DNA of 23,613 nucleotides, from the NCBI GenBank assembly GCA_035282865.1, contig DATEVB010000056.1:1-23613 (forward strand), given 5' to 3'. Made by a program: the position numbers and the translations under genes. Under the pieces are notes generated by a model. The model was not told where the DNA came from. It worked only from the letters and a program-made list of their open reading frames with translations, and ran no database searches. This document shows, in pieces, positions 15,091-23,613 of this stretch. Positions within the stretch are counted from its first letter, which is position 1. Each line of letters opens with the position of its first letter. The stretch is from UBA4744 sp035282865 (GTDB taxonomy: Bacteria > Actinomycetota > Acidimicrobiia > Spongiisociales > UBA4744).

Positions 15091-16139
15091 GCGGCTGTCC
15101 TCTCGCTCCGGGCTGCGTCCGCCCGAGCACTCCGGCGAGCCTGCCAACCGCCGGCCAGGAGAACGAACAGGACCAGAACGCTTCGGAGGATTCCGCCCAG
15201 TGACGCGTCAAGTCCCAACTGGAGGGGTAACTGGGAGGCTCCGACCGCCACGATGGCGAAGAAGAATGCCAGGGGGGCGATCCACTTCGCCTGGTAGGCC
15301 GCCAGCAGGACGATGAGGATGCCCAGATAGCCGTGGCCACCACTCGGACCCGGTACGAGCTTGTGATAGAAGCCAGTCACCCGGATGGCACCGGCGATTC
15401 CCGCCAGGCCACCACCCAATGCAAAAGCGGTCAAGAGGTACCGGGCGTTGGCGATTCCGAACAGGGCAGAACTCTGCAGGTTCTGGCCAACCGCTTTGAG
15501 ACGGAGCCCGAAGCGGGTCCCCCGGAGCAGTACGTAGACGATGACCAACGCGAGCACCGCCACGATGATCGCTACCAGCGAAACCCGCAGGTTTCCGAGG
15601 GTTGGAAGCCAAGCGTTGCCGGGGAAGGGGTCGGTGCCCCCGGTCGAAGCGGCTCCCGCCCGCTGCCAGGGCCCGATGATCAGGTAGGTGGAAAGGCTGA
15701 TCGCCACGAAGGTCAGACCGAGACCGCCGAAGATTTCGTTGACTCTTCCTTTGACTTTGAGCATCCCGGCCAGAGCGGCCCACAGGGCTCCACCGACGAA
15801 CCCGGCCATGAGCACGAGAAGGATCATCACTGCCGGTGGCGCGCTCATCTCCCGGGCCACGAAGGAAGCGGCAATCGCGCCGGCGATCATCTGGCCCTCG
15901 ACGCCGATGTTCCACAACCCGGCGGTGAACGTGATGGCCAGGCCGGCCGCGGCCAGCGACAGCGTGGTCCAGGCGGTGAGGGTGTCGCCAATCCGGGCGG
16001 CGCTGCCCACCGCCCCGCTCACCATGGCATTCAGCGCGGCCCCCGGCGATTCGCCTACCAACACCAGAAGGATCACGGCGAAGGCGAGCGCCCCGAGGAT
16101 CGGTGCCAGGAAACGGACCGCCGGCCGGAAGATAGTCAT
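15087..16139 (-). CDS. Nucleoside-type ABC transporter permease (first permease)
   Basis: This 350-residue protein is the partner permease, related to NupP (YufP) of B. subtilis. It has an N-terminal membrane helix (FLAPILGALAFAVILLVLVG), the family motif FTAGLWNIGVEGQMIAGAIAASF and the conserved cytoplasmic loop GTRFGLRLKAVGQNLQSSALFGI, followed by GGGLAGIAGA and HGYLGILIVLLAAYQAKW. About eight to nine hydrophobic segments are visible. The C-terminal tail is basic (RRSARADAARSERTAA). The start ATG 16139 overlaps the ATPase stop by four bases (ATGA) and its stop overlaps the next permease start by four bases, so all three are translationally coupled. Confidence 0.9.
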   Translation of the reverse strand: MTIFRPAVRFLAPILGALAFAVILLVLVGESPGAALNAMVSGAVGSAARIGDTLTAWTTLSLAAAGLAITFTAGLWNIGVEGQMIAGAIAASFVAREMSAPPAVMILLVLMAGFVGGALWAALAGMLKVKGRVNEIFGGLGLTFVAISLSTYLIIGPWQRAGAASTGGTDPFPGNAWLPTLGNLRVSLVAIIVAVLALVIVYVLLRGTRFGLRLKAVGQNLQSSALFGIANARYLLTAFALGGGLAGIAGAIRVTGFYHKLVPGPSGGHGYLGILIVLLAAYQAKWIAPLAFFFAIVAVGASQLPLQLGLDASLGGILRSVLVLFVLLAGGWQARRSARADAARSERTAA

Positions 16140-17608
16140 TGTGACTCCTTCACCTTGCCGCCGATCAAGAATCCCAGTTCTTCAACGTCGGTTCCATCGA
16201 CGTTCAAATCCGCGATCATCCTTCCCGCAAAGAACACCAATATTCGATTGCCGTACCGGAGCAACTCGTCGAGGTCGGCGGACGCAAACATGATGGCCGT
16301 TCCATGCTCGCGGCGAGCGAGCAGCTGGCTCCACACCCAATTGGCCGATCCGATATCTAGTCCACGAGTGGGGTGTTCCATGAGCAGGAGACGAAGCGCC
16401 GGGCGCAACATCGCCAGCAGCAAGCGCTGTTGATTGCCGCCCGACAGTTCGTCGGCGGTCGACGATGGGCGGCCCTTGATGAAGTTCTCCGCGATGGTGC
16501 TGGATGCTTTCTTCTCCTCTGTGTCCCAATCGACGAAGAAGGGCGTGTGAGGCTCGCTCAAGATGAGATGTTCGGTGAGGGTCAGCCCGGTGATGAGGCC
16601 CTCTTCGAGGCGCCCGGCCGGAAGGTACTGAAGCCCCGCTTCGAGCCTTTCTGCATAGGGCTCATTGGTCACGTCTCGATCCTCGAGCACGATCGACCCA
16701 CCGGCGGCCCGCTGCAGTCCGGAGCACGCCCTCAGCAACGTCCGCTGGCCACTGCCCTCCAACCCGGCCAGGCCGATGACCTCACCGGCTTTCACCTCCA
16801 GGTTGAGGTCTTCGATCGACAACAGGGTCTCGTGGACCGTGAGATTCTGAATCGAGAGCAGCGGCCCACCGAGAGCGATCGATGATCGTCCTTCGATCTC
16901 GATTGGTTCGCCGAACATCATCTCGACGAGTTGTTCGGCCGGACCGGGCATTTCGAGATGTCCGACCACCCGACCGCTTCGCATCACCGTTACTCGCTCA
17001 CACAATTCTTCGACCTCTTTGAGTTTGTGGGAGACGAAGATCACGCTCATTCCCGCCGCGGCCAGCGCTCGCAGGGTTTCGAATAGTTTCACCCGTTGTG
17101 TGGCGGAGATGCCGGTGGTTGGTTCGTCGAGCACCAGCACCCGGGCGCCGAGCCAGAGCAGGCGCACGATCTCGAGTTGCTGGCGCTCGCCGACTGTGAG
17201 GGATCTGACCAGCGAGCCGGGATCGAGATCGAATCCGAACCGCTCGGACATTTGTGCCAGTTCCCGGCGCGCCTCGCGCCGATCGATCCTGATTGATCCC
17301 GGGCTGGCCAATAACAGGTTGTCGACCACCGACAACGGCAGGAACACGAGGGGATCCTGGTGCAGCATGCCGATTCCGTGTGCAATTGCGTCCCGTGGAG
17401 AAGAGGGCTGGATGCGTTCGCCGTCGAGAACGATTTCTCCGGCATCCGGCGCGTAGAAGCCCGACAGGATCTTCATCAGGGTCGACTTGCCGGCGCCGTT
17501 TTCGCCCAGCAGACCATGAAGTGTGCCGCCCTCGACGGTCAGCGATATTCCGTCGTTGGCGCGCACCGGGCCGAAGTGTTTATGGATGTCTCGAAGTTCG
17601 AGGCTCAT
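16136..17608 (-). CDS. ABC transporter ATPase with two nucleotide-binding domains
   Basis: The 490-residue protein has two ABC domains in tandem, as in RbsA and NupO/YufO. In domain 1, Walker A GENGAGKST is at 35-43, the Q loop at Q84, the signature TVGER at 138-142, and Walker B VLVLDEP at 157-163. In domain 2, the Walker A is GLEGSGQRT (282-290) without the lysine. The signature LSGGNQQR is at 388-395, and Walker B reads LLLMEHPTRGLD with H412 where a catalytic Glu would be. Domain 2 is thus probably unable to hydrolyse ATP, as is common in this family. It powers import through the two downstream permeases. The start is 81 bases after the lipoprotein stop, separated by a strong hairpin. Confidence 0.93.
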   Translation of the reverse strand: MSLELRDIHKHFGPVRANDGISLTVEGGTLHGLLGENGAGKSTLMKILSGFYAPDAGEIVLDGERIQPSSPRDAIAHGIGMLHQDPLVFLPLSVVDNLLLASPGSIRIDRREARRELAQMSERFGFDLDPGSLVRSLTVGERQQLEIVRLLWLGARVLVLDEPTTGISATQRVKLFETLRALAAAGMSVIFVSHKLKEVEELCERVTVMRSGRVVGHLEMPGPAEQLVEMMFGEPIEIEGRSSIALGGPLLSIQNLTVHETLLSIEDLNLEVKAGEVIGLAGLEGSGQRTLLRACSGLQRAAGGSIVLEDRDVTNEPYAERLEAGLQYLPAGRLEEGLITGLTLTEHLILSEPHTPFFVDWDTEEKKASSTIAENFIKGRPSSTADELSGGNQQRLLLAMLRPALRLLLMEHPTRGLDIGSANWVWSQLLARREHGTAIMFASADLDELLRYGNRILVFFAGRMIADLNVDGTDVEELGFLIGGKVKESQ

Positions 17609-17641
17609 CGAAGGTGCAGGTTAGATGATCTGCCGGGCGCG

Positions 17642-17674
17642 GTATGGGGAGGGGAGTGTGTCCCCTCCCCATAC
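17642..17674 (-). promoter_or_regulatory. 14-bp perfect hairpin between lipoprotein and ATPase genes
   Basis: Bases 17642-17655 (GTATGGGGAGGGGA) pair perfectly with 17661-17674 around a GTGTG loop. No T run follows on the minus strand. Such structures after a binding-protein gene often protect its mRNA or limit read-through, giving more binding protein than membrane subunits. That role is inferred here. Confidence 0.7.
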
Positions 17675-17689
17675 TGAAACCGAGGTCGT

Positions 17690-18913
17690 CTATGGGTTGC
17701 TGGCTCCCGTGATACCGTCCAGCAGTTGTGGCGTGTACCAGATCTGCAGCTCGGTGGCCTTCTCCCCGTCCCCGAGATACTGGGTCCCGTCCTGGAAACT
17801 GAGTGGACCGACAAACAGGTCGATGTCGCCGCTGGCGAGGCCGGCAATGAAGCCGGCGAGTGTTTCGGCATTGTCTGTTGAGAGGGCCGGGCCGTTGACC
17901 CAACCGACACCCCCGTCCTCCCGGTCGGTGAGGTCGTCCCAGTTGGGGCCGACCCAGTCCCACGTCGCCTCGAACGTGCCGTTCATGGCGGCTGAAATGA
18001 GGTCGAGGTAGGAAGGGCCCCAGTTGAAGTAGGGCACACCCAGGCACACTTCGGGTTTTTCGTCGCAGGCTCCGTAGAAGTCGTAAGCGACATTCCAGAC
18101 TTCCTCACCGGCGTCGTGGCGCTGTCCTGCAACGATCAGCCCCTCTGTGGTGTCCGTGCCGGATATGACGACGTCGGCTCCTGCATCAAAGAATCCGTTG
18201 GCAACCTGGGTTGGGTCGAGGGTCACTCCCGGGATGTTGAACCAGAATCCGATCCAGGTGACTTCGAAGTCCAATGGGTCTGTCTCACCCCGGTACTCCT
18301 CCCAGCAGTATTTCGCTCCCAGGTAGGCAGAGTTGACAAACCGGCGTGTCTCGTCGTTGATCAGTGGGCCGAGGTAGCCGATTGACCCGGTCTGGGTGGT
18401 GAGCGCGGCGGCGCAGCCGGCAATCATCTTCCCGTACTCCAACTGCGTCATCACGTTGCCGAGGTTGTCGAGCCCGGCGAAGTCCTTGCCTTCGGTCCAT
18501 GCGCTGTCACCCGATACCCAGACCATCGGGACATCCGGGTTGGCTGCGGCGGCCAGCAAGATCCCATCCTTCATGTCATCGGACGTGGCAAAGATCATCT
18601 GGGCGCCCTGGTCGATCATGTCTTGTGCCACCTGATCGACCCCCTTGTCGGGGAGATCGGCGACGTTCACCTTGTCGAGGAAGATCATCTCGGCCCCGGT
18701 CTTCTCTTCGACGTACTTTCCCGCTTCGAAGTGGGCCTGGCTCCATCCGTGGTCGTCGGACGGACCGACCAGGATCACGCCGAACACGAACGGCTCGTCG
18801 GACGGAGGCGTTGTGGTGGTTGTTTCGCCGGTTTCATCGGCACACGCTGCCGCGATGAGTGCCAGCACCATCATTATGAGCAAGAGTCGAGATGTTCCTG
18901 CGCGCTTTCGCAT
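17690..18913 (-). CDS. BMP-family nucleoside-binding lipoprotein
   Basis: The 407-residue protein starts with a lipoprotein signal: basic MRKRAGTSR, a hydrophobic core and the lipobox AAAC with Cys24, then a Thr/Pro-rich linker (about 29-37). The rest matches the BMP/PnrA (Med) periplasmic-binding family, with FGVILVGPSDDHGWSQAHFEAG near the start of the mature domain, an aromatic residue-rich pocket and GADVVISGTDTTEGLI. Family members bind purine or other nucleosides outside the membrane and pass them to an ABC permease. ATG 18913 was chosen because AAGGAGGA lies about 7 bases upstream. Earlier in-frame ATGs would translate through that site. It is first in the operon. Confidence 0.93.
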   Translation of the reverse strand: MRKRAGTSRLLLIMMVLALIAAACADETGETTTTTPPSDEPFVFGVILVGPSDDHGWSQAHFEAGKYVEEKTGAEMIFLDKVNVADLPDKGVDQVAQDMIDQGAQMIFATSDDMKDGILLAAAANPDVPMVWVSGDSAWTEGKDFAGLDNLGNVMTQLEYGKMIAGCAAALTTQTGSIGYLGPLINDETRRFVNSAYLGAKYCWEEYRGETDPLDFEVTWIGFWFNIPGVTLDPTQVANGFFDAGADVVISGTDTTEGLIVAGQRHDAGEEVWNVAYDFYGACDEKPEVCLGVPYFNWGPSYLDLISAAMNGTFEATWDWVGPNWDDLTDREDGGVGWVNGPALSTDNAETLAGFIAGLASGDIDLFVGPLSFQDGTQYLGDGEKATELQIWYTPQLLDGITGASNP

Positions 18914-19083
18914 GGATGGGTCCTCCTTCATTGTCCCGATCATGCTTTCTGTTACTCCGATGATGCCAGCACTCTACGCCAATCCTCAGGGCCGATTAGC
19001 CCGAGGGACGAGAAGAACGTCCCGAGTTGCCGGCTGGTACGCGGTGGTAGCCTCGAAGGCAGGCAACACGAAGGGAGACACCT
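18914..19083. promoter_or_regulatory. Divergent promoter region of the transporter and deaminase genes
   Basis: This 170-base gap must hold promoters for both the minus-strand importer operon and the plus-strand deaminase. I see a TAGCCT at 19048-19053 as a possible plus-strand -10, but no convincing -35 partner. I find no clear operator palindrome. Confidence 0.35.
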
Positions 19084-20091
19084 GTGGCGGACATGAGATC
19101 GTTCGTTGAAGGAGTACCAAAGGCCGAGCTCCATCTCCATCTGGAGGGCACGCTCGAGCCGGACCTCAGGTTTGAGCTGGCCGAACGCAATGCGGTCGAG
19201 ATCCCATTCGCCACAGTTGAAGATGTCAGAGCCAGCTACGTTTTCCACGATCTGACTTCGTTTCTCGTCGGCTACTACGACGGGATGAAGGTCTTGCTGA
19301 AAGAACAGGACTTCTACGACCTCGCCATGGCCTATTTCCGCAAGGCACATTCCCAGAACGTCGTCTACGCCGAGCCATTCTTTGATCCCCAAGCCCACAC
19401 CTCGCGCGGAGTTCCCTTCGAGGCGATAATCACCGGAATCCACCGGGCGCAGGTCGACGCAGAACGCCAACTGGGCATGAAGACCCAGCTCATCATGTGT
19501 TTCCTCCGGGACATGTCCGCGGCATCGGCGATGGAGACTCTCGAAGCGTCACTTCCCTTCAAGGGTTGGATCATCGGTGTTGGCCTCGATTCCGATGAGC
19601 GAGGCAATCCCCCCACGAAGTTCAAAGATGTTTTCGCTCGTGCCCGCCGGGAGGGGTACCGCCTCACCATGCACTGCGATGTGAATCAAGAAGACTCGGT
19701 CCAGCACATCTGGCAAGCCCTCGATGAGATCGGTGTCGAGCGGATCGACCATGGCGTCAACTCGCTCGAAGATGAGGCACTCATTGAAGAGATCAAGGCG
19801 CGAGGCCTTGCCTTGACGGTGTGCCCCATCTCGAATCGGTACGTGACCGGGAGCCTGACCGTCGACGAAATCAAGACCATGCTCGAAAAGGGCATGCGGG
19901 TGATGATCAATTCCGACGACCCCTCGTACATGCAGGCTTATCTGAATGAGAATCTGCTCGAGTTGGTGGAGGTCGGAGGGTTTACACGGGCTCAGATCGC
20001 TCAACTGGCCAAGAACTCGTTCCTGGCGACCTGGCTCTCTGAAGACGAAAAGGCCGACTACACGGCCAAAGTCGACGCCTACGCCGGTTGA
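19084..20091 (+). CDS. add: Adenosine deaminase-family protein
   Basis: The 335-residue protein is in the adenosine/adenine deaminase family, a TIM barrel with one metal. Metal and catalytic landmarks are H17 and H19 (ELHLHLEGT), GVGLDSDERGNPP at about 165-177, H197, RIDHGVNSLED with H223, CPISN at 248-251 and NSDDP with D278-D279. In standard adenosine deaminases the metal His at H197 begins HAGE, whose Glu is the proton donor. Here it reads HCDVNQED, with V200 at that position. Zinc ligands are intact, so catalysis may use another acid or the substrate may differ. GTG 19084 is 6 bases after AAGGGAG (19071-19077); ATG 19093 is too far. It is divergent from the nucleoside importer, consistent with purine salvage. 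Confidence 0.85.
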   Translation: MADMRSFVEGVPKAELHLHLEGTLEPDLRFELAERNAVEIPFATVEDVRASYVFHDLTSFLVGYYDGMKVLLKEQDFYDLAMAYFRKAHSQNVVYAEPFFDPQAHTSRGVPFEAIITGIHRAQVDAERQLGMKTQLIMCFLRDMSAASAMETLEASLPFKGWIIGVGLDSDERGNPPTKFKDVFARARREGYRLTMHCDVNQEDSVQHIWQALDEIGVERIDHGVNSLEDEALIEEIKARGLALTVCPISNRYVTGSLTVDEIKTMLEKGMRVMINSDDPSYMQAYLNENLLELVEVGGFTRAQIAQLAKNSFLATWLSEDEKADYTAKVDAYAG

Positions 20092-20149
20092 GGCAGCCCG
20101 CGTTACCCGGTCGCGTTGAGGTTCCCGGGTGGAGCACCTCCCACGGACC

Positions 20150-20182
20150 CGGCTTCGGGTTTGCCTCGACCATGAAGGCAAA
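20150..20182 (+). terminator. Weak hairpins after the deaminase
   Basis: The 345-base gap 20092-20436 has no convincing full gene. It holds an ACCCG/CGGGT stem near 20147-20160 and a 7-bp stem TTTGCCT at 20160-20166 with AGGCAAA at 20176-20182. Either could end the deaminase transcript, but neither has a T run. The rpsL promoter and a possible leader peptide follow in the same gap. Confidence 0.3.
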
Positions 20183-20231
20183 TCCGACGCCGCCTTCACC
20201 GGCCACCGGCTACTTGGCTACCGTTTCCGCT

Positions 20232-20260
20232 TTGCATCAAATCCCGGTCGCGCATATACT
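20232..20260 (+). promoter_or_regulatory. Predicted promoter of the str operon
   Basis: TTGCAT at 20232-20237 and TATACT at 20255-20260 are 17 bases apart. The -10 is the same as in the tRNA-Trp promoter. Transcription would begin near 20267, leaving a leader of about 170 bases before rpsL. Confidence 0.6.
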
Positions 20261-20308
20261 TCCGACTCGGTTTTCCGCCATGTCTCTGTGTGTCCTGGAG
20301 GCGCTACG

Positions 20309-20341
20309 GTGCCGTCCGGGGTGAATGGCGTGGCTGGATAG
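20309..20341 (+). CDS. Possible 10-codon leader peptide upstream of rpsL
   Basis: GTG at 20309 opens a ten-residue frame (MPSGVNGVAG) that stops at TAG 20339-20341. GGAGG at 20297-20301 is 7 bases upstream, as good as any site in the window, and lies about 30 bases after the predicted start of transcription. No amino acid stands out as a control codon. It could be a chance open frame. Confidence 0.25.
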   Translation: MPSGVNGVAG

Positions 20342-20436
20342 GTGCCGTCGCCTGCTGGTGACCGTACCATTCCGTCTGTAAATACCCGGACCCGGAAGTG
20401 GGTTGGGGGTGTGTCGAAGAGAAGAGAGAAGGGTCT

Positions 20437-20808
20437 GTGCCGACCGTTCAGCAGCTGATCCGCCAGGGTCGGAAGCCGAAGCCGAAGAAGGAGAAGACGC
20501 CTGGTCTGGCAGGTGCGCCGCAGCGCCGTGGTGTCTGCACCCGCGTGTATACGATTACACCCAAGAAGCCCAACTCGGCGTTACGCAAGGTCGCTCGCAT
20601 CCGTCTCTCCTCAGGGATCGAAGTGACGGCGTACATTCCCGGCGAAGGTCACAACCTCCAGGAGCACTCGATCGTCCTGGTCCGCGGTGGCCGTGTGAAG
20701 GATCTGCCGGGTGTTCGCTACAAGGTCATCCGAGGCACGCTGGACGCGGCCGGGGTATCCGGTCGGCGGCAGGCTCGCTCTCGTTACGGAACGAAGAAGG
20801 AGTCCTGA
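20437..20808 (+). CDS. rpsL: 30S ribosomal protein S12
   Basis: The protein is 123 residues when started at GTG 20437 (PTVQQLIRQGRKPKPKK), after GAAGGG. Starting upstream at 20398 would add 13 residues not seen in S12. S12 sits at the decoding centre and sets accuracy. K43 in TPKKPNSALRK and K88 in RVKDLPGVRYK are both present, so the protein has the streptomycin-sensitive form. The TGA stop shares one base with the rpsG ATG (TGATG), so the two are coupled. Confidence 0.97.
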   Translation: MPTVQQLIRQGRKPKPKKEKTPGLAGAPQRRGVCTRVYTITPKKPNSALRKVARIRLSSGIEVTAYIPGEGHNLQEHSIVLVRGGRVKDLPGVRYKVIRGTLDAAGVSGRRQARSRYGTKKES

Positions 20809-21275
20809 TGCGGCGTGGACCGGCGCCCAAGCGCCTCATCGAACCAGATGCGGTCTACCGCAGCCTGCTGGTCAGCCAGGTGATCAACAAGGTGCTGCTG
20901 GACGGCAAGAAGGAGACCGCCCGCTCGATCGTCTACGGCGCCCTCGAAATCGTCGAACGCCGGGTCGGGCAGGATCCCCTCACGGTCTTGAAACGAGCCA
21001 TCGACAACATTCGGCCCCAAGTCGAGGTTCGCTCACGGCGCGTCGGCGGCTCCTCCTACCAGGTGCCCGTCGAGGTTCGGCCGCGACGCGCCAACTCGCT
21101 CGCCATTCGTTGGCTGGTCAATTTCGCTCGCAAGCGCAAGGAAAACACGATGGAAGAGCGTTTGGCCAATGAGATTCTCGATGCCAGCAACAACACCGGT
21201 ACCGCTGTGAGGCGCCGGGAGGACATCCACAAGATGGCGGAATCGAATAAGGCGTTTGCGCACTACCGCTGGTAG
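20808..21275 (+). CDS. rpsG: 30S ribosomal protein S7
   Basis: The 155-residue protein is S7, the primary binder of the 16S rRNA 3' major domain. It begins MRRGPAPKRLIEPDAVYRS. It has the S7 signature LINKVLLDGKKETARSIVYGAL-like segment near 20-45 and RRVGGSSYQVPVEVRPRRANSLAIRW near 78-103. The C-terminal NNTGTAVRRREDIHKMAESNKAFAHYRW is the part near the E site. The start overlaps the rpsL stop by one base, and AAGGAG lies at the end of rpsL. A longer open frame in the same phase begins at 20403 inside the rpsL region and is not real. Confidence 0.97.
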   Translation: MRRGPAPKRLIEPDAVYRSLLVSQVINKVLLDGKKETARSIVYGALEIVERRVGQDPLTVLKRAIDNIRPQVEVRSRRVGGSSYQVPVEVRPRRANSLAIRWLVNFARKRKENTMEERLANEILDASNNTGTAVRRREDIHKMAESNKAFAHYRW

Positions 21276-21313
21276 CCGTCCTACCTGACAACCGCATAGC
21301 GACTGAGGAAGAA

Positions 21314-23431
<2,118 letters not shown>

Positions 23432-23445
23432 CAGGAGGCTATCCC

Positions 23446-23613
23446 ATGGCGAAGGCGAAGTTTGAGCGGACCAAGCCGCATGTGAATGTTGGGACGATGG
23501 GTCATATTGATCATGGGAAGACGACGTTGACGGCGGCGATTACGAAGGTTTTGCATGAGTCGAATGCTGCGGTGGCGTTTACGTCGTTTGATGAGATTGA
23601 TAAGGCGCCGGAG
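23446..23613 (+). CDS. tuf: Elongation factor Tu, N-terminal part (partial)
   Basis: The first 56 codons of EF-Tu are present before the window ends. The G1 motif GHIDHGKT is at 19-26, after MAKAKFERTKPHVNVGTM. AGGAGG at about 23434-23439 precedes ATG 23446. This is the str-operon copy. The other copy ends at 141. Fifty-five of 56 third codon positions are G or T. The one exception is the C of ACC at 23472. fusA just upstream is rich in third-position C, so the base use changes sharply at the gene border. Confidence 0.97.
   Translation, partial: MAKAKFERTKPHVNVGTMGHIDHGKTTLTAAITKVLHESNAAVAFTSFDEIDKAPE

Noticed and set aside
13571..15343. A 590-codon minus-strand open frame spanning the rpoC end and the permeases
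   Set aside because: It runs through the bidirectional terminator and is out of frame with the recognised permease genes.
15333..16433. A 366-codon plus-strand open frame opposite the first permease and ATPase
   Set aside because: It is Gly/Arg/Gln-rich with no hydrophobic pattern, while the opposite strand encodes a clear permease and ATPase.
20403..21275. A 290-residue fusion upstream of S7
   Set aside because: Only the last 155 codons match S7. The first part is rpsL read in the wrong frame, and rpsG has its own coupled ATG at 20808.

Overview
The window is high-GC bacterial DNA that looks actinobacterial. The gene order tuf - rpmG - MaoC/Had-type dehydratase - tRNA-Trp - secE - nusG - rplKA - rplJL - rpoBC - rpsL - rpsG - fusA - tuf is the classic translation/transcription super-cluster. 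A hydratase-type gene between rpmG and trpT matches the mycobacterial rpmG2-hadABC-trpT-secE arrangement. GTG and TTG starts are common and RpoB reads closest to actinobacterial RpoB. A deep branch such as Acidimicrobiia is my guess only.

Layout. 1-141 is the 3' end of one tuf gene. 222-383 is rpmG. 509-1369 is a double-hotdog dehydratase. 1374-2287 is an ECF sigma factor overlapping a zinc-motif, membrane-anchored anti-sigma factor. A promoter, tRNA-Trp, secE, nusG, rplK and rplA follow. A 543-nt gap (4731-5273) carries the L10 leader with its attenuator hairpin, then rplJ and rplL. After a terminator and a new promoter come rpoB (TTG start) and rpoC, closed by a strong bidirectional terminator. 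14152-18913 on the minus strand is a four-gene nucleoside-type ABC importer (BMP lipoprotein, two-domain ATPase, two permeases). Divergent from it is an adenosine-deaminase-family gene (19084-20091). Together these look like a purine-nucleoside uptake and salvage cassette placed between rpoC and rpsL. The str operon (rpsL, rpsG, fusA, tuf) ends the window inside the 5' part of a second tuf.

Most of the window is conserved housekeeping. The points worth a second look are: two tuf copies whose visible ends suggest a contig broken at a repeat; extreme G/T third-position use at the tuf 5' end; heptamer-periodic repeats in several intergenic regions; the nucleoside cassette; an adenosine-deaminase-like enzyme with HCDV where HAGE is expected; strong hairpins next to rpmG and inside the transporter operon; and a possible 10-codon leader peptide before rpsL. 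I see no CRISPR array, insertion sequence, phage gene or rRNA.
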